From Phoronis ovalis (taxonomy: Eukaryota > Phoronida > Phoronidae): a stretch of 28,534 nucleotides of DNA. Both the position numbers and the translations under genes were made by a program. Positions 1 through 28,534 of this stretch are shown here, piece after piece (positions within the stretch are counted from its first letter, which is position 1; each line of letters starts with the position of its first letter). The stretch covers positions 1 through 28,534 of the forward strand of contig JAOXYB010038173.1 in assembly GCA_028565635.1 (NCBI GenBank). Direction: 5' to 3'. Under the pieces are notes generated by a model, which was not told the origin of the DNA, searched no databases, and saw only the letters and a list, made by a program, of their open reading frames with translations.

Positions 1-468
1 GAAGGCAACAAAACTGCTTTGAATTTATTGAATTTTTTGACACACGGTGAGTGTTTTTGAAAGACACCAACTTCTCCGGTATGTTGCATTCTTTGGGCTA
101 TGACCCTAGTATGCCTTAGAGGCAAGATACTAGGGTCATAAAGCTAGGACTAGTATGTTGTATGCTCAGTAACTGTTATGCATATCAGTGTTATCATTTT
201 CTCTTTTATGAAGACTGCTGCAATGATAAGCTAAAGATAAAATATAACTTTCAGAAAGATGCTCCCTCTGTTAGATATACTACTGGCCAGACTGACCTGC
301 AGCATGTGCAGAAAGACAATTTACCACTGCTTCTATAAGACAATATGATTATAACCATAATTATTAAATTTCCAAGATGGTACAGCGTATTGAAATTTGT
401 TGTCACCCTTTTGATATTCACTTGCTCTACAAATTTCTCAGTGTTTTCTCTGTTACCTTTTTTTTCAG
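1..468. other. Upstream flank / intron of DPH1, no coding exon assigned
   Basis: No segment here matches the N-terminal part of DPH1 that should precede residue LPSNYNF. A good donor-like site (cacacg then gtgagtg) lies at 46/47, so bases 1-46 could be the end of an exon. However, read in the phase required by the next DPH1 exon (phase 0) it contains TGA at 38-40, so I do not join it. A 14-bp perfect inverted repeat lies at 99-112 and 127-140. The rest looks like intron or intergenic sequence. Confidence 0.5.
99..140. repeat. Short perfect inverted repeat (14-bp arms)
   Basis: tatgaccctagtat at 99-112 is the exact reverse complement of 127-140, with a 14-nt loop. No T-run or other termination-like feature follows. 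Confidence 0.9.
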
Positions 469-3400
469 TTACCTTCAAACTATAATTTTGAAATTTATAA
501 AACAGTATGGAGAGTACGGTCGAGTACGGCAAAAAGAGGTATTATTCTTATTTCATCAATAGCGTAAAATTCACTCATAACAGAATTAGATTAGCATATT
601 CTGCAATTTTGTTTTTTGGAAATTTAAACGAAAACTGTTTCATATAACACAAGTCCTTTGAACTATTCATATATGTACCTTTCTACTTTTGTTTGTATAA
701 AACAAAAGTCTATGTTGATTTGTTATTGCAAAAGATCATGCGTTCTCAAAAATTACAAAACAATAATCTAAATATCATAACATTATATGTTTATAATTTC
801 AGTTGCGCTACAGTTCCCAGAAGGTTTGTTAATGTTTGCATGTACAATCGCTGATATAATAGAAAAATTTACGAATGCCGAAACTTTAATTATGGGTGAC
901 GTTACATATGGAGCTTGCTGTGTTGACGATTTTACAGCCAAAGCCTTAGGAGCGGACTTTATGGTGCATTATGGACATAGCTGCTTAGGTAAAAATTAAG
1001 TAACGCTTTTCTACAAGAGTTATGACACTTACATAATTTTAATTAAACATGTACATTTAGCAATGGCATTTTCCATGCGTTATGCCTAACATTTTGCACT
1101 TAAAGAATTAAACTAATTGAACATTTTAAATCTTTTAAAGTTTTGTGTTACAAAATATATTTAAGTATAAAAATTAAAGAGTTCTTGCTTTGTAGTTCCT
1201 ATTGACACAACTTCTGGTATTCAGATGCTTTATGTTTTCGTTGACATACAGATTGACACCGCACATTTCATTGACACTGTACAGCATAATTTCAATATTG
1301 GATCCAGCTTAGCCTTTGTCAGTACAATACAATTTGTGGCTGCGTTACAGGTATGTTTAAACCGAGTCCCATCACAGACTGGGAATGTTTATATTTATTT
1401 ATTTCCTCAGTGTAACCATCAAACAAAGATGTGAAGTTAAATGTAAAATTTTGTTGTTTAGTTCAATGCCAGAAGTTATTTAGTTTTATATGAAACGTTT
1501 CCATTGTCCAAGCAGTTGTCAGTAGATAACAATAAATTGTACAGTAATTTAGTTTTTTTGCTTGATATTTGTAGTCAGCTAGTCAGAGCCTTTCTGCAGA
1601 TTACAAAGTGACTGTACCTCAGGCAAAGCCTCTATCACCTGGAGAAATTCTAGGATGTACCTCACCAAAATTACAAAAAACGGATGCAATCATGTGAGTA
1701 ACAAATGAAAAGCAGATGTATATATAAGTATACGAAATGGTTTTGCTAAATATAATGTTATGTTTTGTAAACCATAAACTGGGCACTAATGTTGCTGCTT
1801 GTATGTTCTTTGTATGTATAATGTTTTACAATGTACAGTGATATGCTGTTTTATCTCTGTTTCACACATTAAATTTTGCAGCTAACTAGGTGCTCAGTGG
1901 AACATTTAACCAGTCTACTTTTCAAAGTAATTTGTGTGTGATATTATCTGTACGTTGCAAATCATGTTTACAAATATTACATGAAAAAAGTATTTTTTTC
2001 TTTTAGTTACCTAGGCGATGGTCGTTTTCACTTAGAGTCCATAATGATACACAATCCTTCTATACCAGCATATAGGTAAATAATGACTAGAACATTTCAC
2101 CAAATTATGCCAAATTTGTATCAACTATTTTGTGTAAGCTTAATATGCTTATAATATGTTAGGAATAATATTTTTAAATTCGATAAATCAAACAAAATTT
2201 TAATCAAGAGATGATAGAATTTAATTTGATTTCATTGGTTGTCTATGCCCTGTGTTATTTCTGTGACATTATGTAATCACACGGTGCTTTCAGGTATGAT
2301 CCATACAGTAAAGTTTTCTCCAGGGAATATTACGAATATGATAAAATGTTAGAAAATAGGAAGAAAGCAATAGAGACAGCAACAAATGCACAAACGTTTG
2401 GTTTAATACTTGGCACTCTGGGAAGACAGGGTTCACCTAAGGTGTTAGAGGTAGGTTATTACCAGATCGATTTAAATCCTGGGAGATCTCTTTGATACAT
2501 CACATACATGGCACCAACAAATGTTAAATTTTTGGACTATAAGAAAAAAATTATGGACCGTATCCTAAAAAATCCAATATGTACCCCATCTAATACTAAA
2601 TCATGAAGAAATCAGATAGGTATAATGCTGTTTCTTTGTGGATTTAATGCAGAAAAACATGTCAATGTTTCAAAATACTCGAATGATTTATAATAATAAA
2701 TTATAATAATAATTTAGATAATTTATGCTTTATTTTCTATGAAAAATTATGCTCATTCTATACCTTGTTGATGGATCTTTGACTAGACCTCAAAAATCAT
2801 ACTGGCCCATGGTTATACAAAAGTTGTAAAAGTCGGCCCTATCGGTATAATGATGATTGTTGTCATTGGTAATTGAGGTGGGCCTGAGGTTATTTTTTTT
2901 CTGAATACAAGCATTAGGATTTATCCTGTAGGAAGCCATGTTATCTGCTGAAGTTTGAAAATTTTCAAACTACTGAGCCACGATATAAGTATTACTTAAT
3001 ACACTTGATCAGTATGACAATTGTTTTCTAGAACCTGCAAAAGAAGATAAAGGAAGCTGGTAGAAAATTTGTTACAGTATTGTTATCAGAAATTTTTCCA
3101 GACAAATTGAAATTATTTAGAAATATAGATGCGTAAGTACTTTGAATTAGTATGTTGTTGAGTATTATTAACAAAGATATCTGTTCTAATATTTTATTGG
3201 CTGTTTACTAATGACAAGGATAATGTGGTGTGTTCAGTTGCTGAATTTTTTTTCAATAAGAAAATGGCAAATCAAATTGATCACTGTACGAGATATTGTA
3301 AAAGTAGCACATAATATACTACAATCAAGATCTTGTGCACTGTGTTCTCAGTTATAAAAGGAATGTCTACAGAGTGTTTTTGGTATACTTGTTGTTTTCT

Positions 3401-4348
3401 TAAGATTGGCCATGTTAAGTAAAAGTTCAGCTTTAGATTTTGTTTATTGATTGTTTCTATTTATGTTTAATTTTTTTAACTTTTCAGCTGGGTTCAAATA
3501 GCTTGTCCTAGATTATCAATAGACTGGGGAACAGCATTTGAAAAGCCACTGCTCACACCATATGAGGCGAGTTTTTAGTGCAGGTTTTTAGAGTTGTGTC
3601 TTGTTGTGGAGTAAATTGTTGCATATTTTTTCTGACAGAAAATTTTCAATAACATGAACAATTGTAGTCATGTTTCAATTTTAGTGTAGTAAGTAGAAAT
3701 AGTGAAAAGTATTCCTTAGGTTATCTGAATGTAAAGTGTGATCCATAAAGCTTCAAAATTGAGATGAAAATTTATATTGCGCTTGCAAATTCTGGAGTAG
3801 AAATGAAACTCCAGCACCAGACTTGTCACTTACTGTTTGTTATTAGAGCCTAAGATATGAATGTAGGACAGCTTATTTAGTAAATGAAATATTTGTCTAA
3901 TAAATTGTGCTCTTTATTTCAGGCTTCTGTAGCTTTGAAAAATATAGAATGGCAAGATCAGTATCCTATGGACTTTTATGCTAATGATAGTCTAGGAAAT
4001 TGGGCTGTTAATCATGAATCTAATAGGCCAGTAAGGGTTAGAAAACCTAGAACTTCCAAACATGTTTCTCTGAAAGAGGGTACTACAAGTAATGTTGTAT
4101 CAGTTGAATCAACTAAAAATTTCTCCATTGCTAAAGATTTACAAACCACTGAACAGTGTACTGAAAGTGAGAATGTTGAATTACAATTGAACTCCGTAGG
4201 AGTTGATCAGTACGATTCAAAAATTGTGCAAGCCATTGAAAATATTGATGTTTGTGACTGTGGAAAGCCTGGTGGTTGTGACAAAGACAAATCAAAGGAA
4301 ATTGATGTGGACAAAATGAAAGAAAATGAGCCATCAAAAGTTGATTAG
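469..4348 (+). CDS. DPH1: Diphthamide biosynthesis protein 1 (2-(3-amino-3-carboxypropyl)histidine synthase subunit 1), 5'-partial, 9 exons
   Basis: Exons: 469-538, 803-988, 1196-1350, 1575-1693, 2007-2075, 2294-2450, 3032-3132, 3488-3566, 3923-4348 (stop TAG 4346-4348). All phases agree, giving 453 residues. Seen: LPSNYNFEI near the start, [12 protein letters not shown] (28-39), [14 protein letters not shown] (54-67), [66 protein letters not shown] and YPMDFYA. These match the human family block by block. The three cysteines expected to bind the [4Fe-4S] cluster are present at about residues 62, 165 and 292. From family knowledge, the DPH1-DPH2 complex is a non-canonical radical-SAM enzyme in the cytosol. 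It moves the 3-amino-3-carboxypropyl group of SAM onto the target histidine of eEF2, the first step of diphthamide synthesis. The last exon carries an extended acidic, Ser/Thr-rich tail ending with a CDCG...GGC cluster. The first exon or exons are missing from the window. One intron uses a GC donor. Confidence 0.95.
2451..3031 (+). other. DPH1 intron 6 (581 bp)
   Basis: This intron runs from GAG|gtaggt to ttttctag|AACCTG and joins phase-0 codons of DPH1. It includes AT-rich simple sequence around 2690-2720. A weak box C/D-like arrangement lies at about 2845-2908 (reported under findings). No extra exon is apparent. Confidence 0.8.
3133..3487 (+). other. DPH1 intron 7 (355 bp)
   Basis: This intron runs from GC|gtaagt to aacttttcag|C and splits an alanine codon between RNIDA and WVQIACPRL. 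It is AT-rich with a T-rich 3' end. Nothing else is recognisable in it. Confidence 0.85.
3567..3922 (+). other. DPH1 intron 8, GC-AG type
   Basis: The coding sequence of the LLTPYE|A block ends at GAG (3564-3566). It is followed by gcgagt rather than gtgagt, and resumes after tttatttcag at 3923 with GCT TCT GTA. The junction preserves the family sequence LLTPYEAxVAL. The only nearby GT (3571) would give a frame that breaks conservation. The donor is therefore GC, with an otherwise good match to the U1 site (GAG|gcgagt), as is typical of GC-AG introns. Confidence 0.85.
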
Positions 4349-6793
4349 TTTTGTAGCCATTGTAAGCTGTATTTGGTAAAAATGATTATTGCTTTTCTAT
4401 GATATTATGCATGTTGGCAACAAGTAGATACTCCAAACAGTGCAGGGAGCTAGTGACATCTAGTGGAATTTTGGGTCTGGGTATATACGTTTGTGCTCAT
4501 ATCTGTGAACATATTGCAGTATATAGTCATAAAATATGTGGAGAGGCTGTCTGGTGTGGCTGTAGAAAAAGAAGAGTTGTTGATATTTCATGTAGCAAGA
4601 TTTATTTCCTGTTATTGTTACAAAAGTGCAGTCTTTTCAGATCTATTAAAAAAAAATTGAATTTACTGCTTGTATTGAAAATTACAGACGTGCCAAATGT
4701 GACTGTGACTAGACTAATCATTTGAGCAAAATGCACTGTGAATCATGACATACTGCATATCAATTTCTACTGTTAACCAACAAATAGTTGAGGTATTTAC
4801 CAGGACGGCTCATTATTACTCGTCAACCTTTGGTGCAAAATGAAATAGTACCGACTTTTCCCAACTGGATAATTTCTGCAGGCAAAATAACACAACAGAT
4901 TGTTTTGAATACCTTTGAATGCAAGGCTGTAATTTGATTTTTGCATGCCCAAGAATTTTTACATATACTGCATTCGCTAATACTTTAAATTCTGTGACAT
5001 TCTGTGTTTTATATATTCCTATACAAAACTAAATCTATCCGAGTTGGGTACTAGTTTGACCCACTTTATAATATTTGTTATATCAGAAGGACAGTTTCTA
5101 CAGAAAATTAAATCACAATGTGCCTATATACAATACGCTCACAATTGCACGTAAACTTTATAAAATGTACTTTGTAGTAATTCTACGGTATAATAAATAT
5201 TGAAATGCTGTCCTCGATAAAATAATGGTAATATTCTACAAAGCATACTAAAAATCTATGTCCATAAAAAAATTGTACTGTAAACAAATGGTGTTATGCT
5301 CCACTGAATGCATAATTTCGTGTTGATAACAAAATTTAATAACATATAAAAAACTAAAACAATTAGCCTACTATAATAACAACCAATCAATAATCATTGC
5401 ATCTAAATATTTTTAACAATTTCTCAATCACAGCTTCTGTACCAGTCCAAATAAAAACGCACATTATTTGAAATTTATACAAATGTAGATTTGAAAGGGC
5501 AAGCCTAGAGCAGGTAATGCAGTAACCAGTCGCATAGTCAGAAATTTCTGAACACATGAAAATATTTCTGTTAGGTTTGAACATACGCCTAGCTTGAATG
5601 AACATTAGGTAATAAGGGGGCATAGTACCACAATATTATGTTGACAAATTGACATTAACTTCTGTAGCATTTAACGCAAAATTACATCCACTTGATTAAC
5701 ATATACTACCTTGTAATTAAGTCATTATCTTGCATTATATAAAGCCCCATGTATAATTCAAAATAGTGACTTGTCCCAAAGTTTCAGGATTTCTGATGTA
5801 ACAGCTGTTTCTAACAATAAGAATAGCCCGAATTCTTGTTGCCTCATTCTTACTGACACAACCGAAATTGTGTATGTGAAACAGCCTCATTTATACATGT
5901 CGAAAATCACTATTTTCAATATACTAGAAACTCGTACTACAGTACATGAATGTTGAATAACTAGCGATTTTAAACTGAACAGTTCCTTGATGAAATTTCA
6001 CATACTACTGAATACCTAATCGACTAATCACATTCAATATCACCAAAGATTTTTTAAAAAATTATTCTCACGATCAACTGTAACACTAAAATTACTGGTG
6101 TACAAAATAATGAAAAAGGCAACATTAATACCATGAATTAGGATACTAACACAAGACTTCAAACAGAACACTCCTGGCTAACAAGGTGGGAGCATTTATA
6201 CGAACTCGTAAAACATTGGGTACAAGAATAAAATACACACAAGGCTAACTAGTAACATAAGGTAAATCCAAGTGGTGGTAGGTCAATGAAAGGATCTAAA
6301 GGACGGAGGAGTACTGGTCCTTTATATCACAGTTTGTATAATAGATGAGCCTCTACTATAATATTTCTAAAACTTGAGAATATATCTATGAATATATGAA
6401 CATTATAAAATTAACTTAAAAACTGCAGCTGACCTATGCTATTAGAATTAACTGACATGTTTCTGCTTTTTGCTACAAAGGCATGCAAACAGCACTCTTG
6501 TATCTACCACTATACTATAATGCAAGAAGTTAAAGATAGCACGGCATTTTGCCATACATATCTCAATGCCTACAACAGTGTGATGAATATTCTTTTCTGC
6601 TGTTCTTGCTGATACAGTATATTTTAAAATAATAACAAAGAACAGCTACATTTTTCTTCAGATTTGCATCGGCTAAATATAAATGCTACTTACTGCATTG
6701 CCAAATAAATCTATCATATTTACAGTTCAATTTTTTGGATTAAATGATCTGTTTCAACTTCAGCGGCAAATAAAATTATTTGATCAATACAAA
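4349..6793. other. Convergent intergenic region / 3' UTRs of DPH1 (+) and smoothelin-like gene (-)
   Basis: 2.4 kb lies between the two facing stop codons. It contains only short, unconserved open frames. For DPH1, candidate poly(A) signals are ATTAAA near 4645 and AATAAA at 5192-5197. For the - strand gene I see no clear AATAAA (TTTATT on +) close to the stop, only a possible ATTAAA variant near 5336-5341. The boundary between the two UTRs cannot be set from sequence alone. Confidence 0.5.
5192..5197 (+). terminator. Possible DPH1 poly(A) signal AATAAA
   Basis: A canonical AATAAA lies about 845 bp downstream of the DPH1 stop codon. A weaker ATTAAA variant occurs earlier, near 4645. Which one is used, if either, is not visible. 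Confidence 0.3.
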
Positions 6794-28259
<21,466 letters not shown>

Positions 28260-28534
28260 CTAAAAGTCATGGAACAAAAGAGACTATTTAGGTGAGTTAA
28301 CTCAAGCACTGTTAGGGATCATCTCAAAAGTTATCGCAATGACCACAAACGTATAGAGTTTAATATAGGATTTACCCCCCACCCCCCAGGTCAAATGTAG
28401 GGGCATTAGTGAGATTATTGCCCTATCCAGCTGCGAACCTAGGGGGTTCCGGGACAAATTTGATGCTATTTCCTGCAATCTGGTGCATTCTGGAACTCTA
28501 ATTTGCCATGACACACTGTGTCATTTTTTATAGA
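28260..28534. other. Upstream flank of the smoothelin-like gene
   Basis: 275 bp with no assigned exon. A C-rich run (ccccccaccccccagg, 28375-28390) is the only unusual composition. It is probably intron. Confidence 0.4.

Noticed and set aside
1-46. End of an upstream DPH1 exon before the donor gtgagtg at 47
   Set aside because: In the phase needed to join exon 469-538 it contains TGA at 38-40, and it shows no match to the DPH1 N-terminus in any frame.
4399-4725. 108-codon open frame on + just after DPH1
   Set aside because: Lies in the presumed 3' UTR, starts 50 bp after the DPH1 stop, and has no recognisable domain or separate gene signals.

Overview
The window reads as nuclear DNA of an invertebrate animal. 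By eye it is AT-rich. It contains two intron-rich protein-coding genes with GT-AG introns and no bacterial-style operons. The combination of DPH1 with a smoothelin-type muscle/cytoskeletal protein points to Metazoa. A protostome is my guess, but the sequence does not settle the phylum.

Layout. (1) Bases 469-4348 on the + strand hold nine exons of DPH1, the diphthamide synthase subunit. They join into 453 in-frame codons. The N-terminal exon or exons (about 60 residues in human DPH1) are not found and probably lie upstream. (2) Bases 4349-6793 separate two convergent (tail-to-tail) stop codons and look like 3' UTR and intergenic DNA. (3) Bases 6794-28259 on the - strand hold one large gene, which I assembled from 18 exons whose phases all agree. 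It encodes about 1,113 residues: an acidic, Ser/Thr-rich N-terminus with short repeats, four I-set immunoglobulin domains (one exon each), a linker, a smoothelin-type segment with a long charged helix, a Ser/Thr/Gly-rich region, and a C-terminal smoothelin-type calponin-homology (CH) domain. The true 5' end probably lies beyond the window.

Most notable observation. Three alternative exons (7940-8054, 9818-9938, 10873-10936) each encode a version of the first CH helix. Each ends exactly 17 residues after a conserved Ile-Lys. All have length 1 mod 3 and the same entry and exit phases, so exactly one of them can be used per transcript. This looks like an undescribed mutually exclusive exon cluster that swaps the start of an actin-associated domain.

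Other structure. Introns hold a 75-bp-arm hairpin (14144-14320), a decayed tandem duplication of an exon end with its splice donor (about 13375-13790), a foldback/MITE-like element full of hairpins (16591-16936), several short tandem repeats, and a 7.9-kb intron (15257-23188) that separates the Ig half from the smoothelin/CH half. DPH1 contains one GC-AG intron.

How the genes relate. There is no functional link. DPH1 modifies elongation factor 2. The smoothelin-like gene encodes a probable sarcomere or actin-filament protein. They are neighbours only by position.
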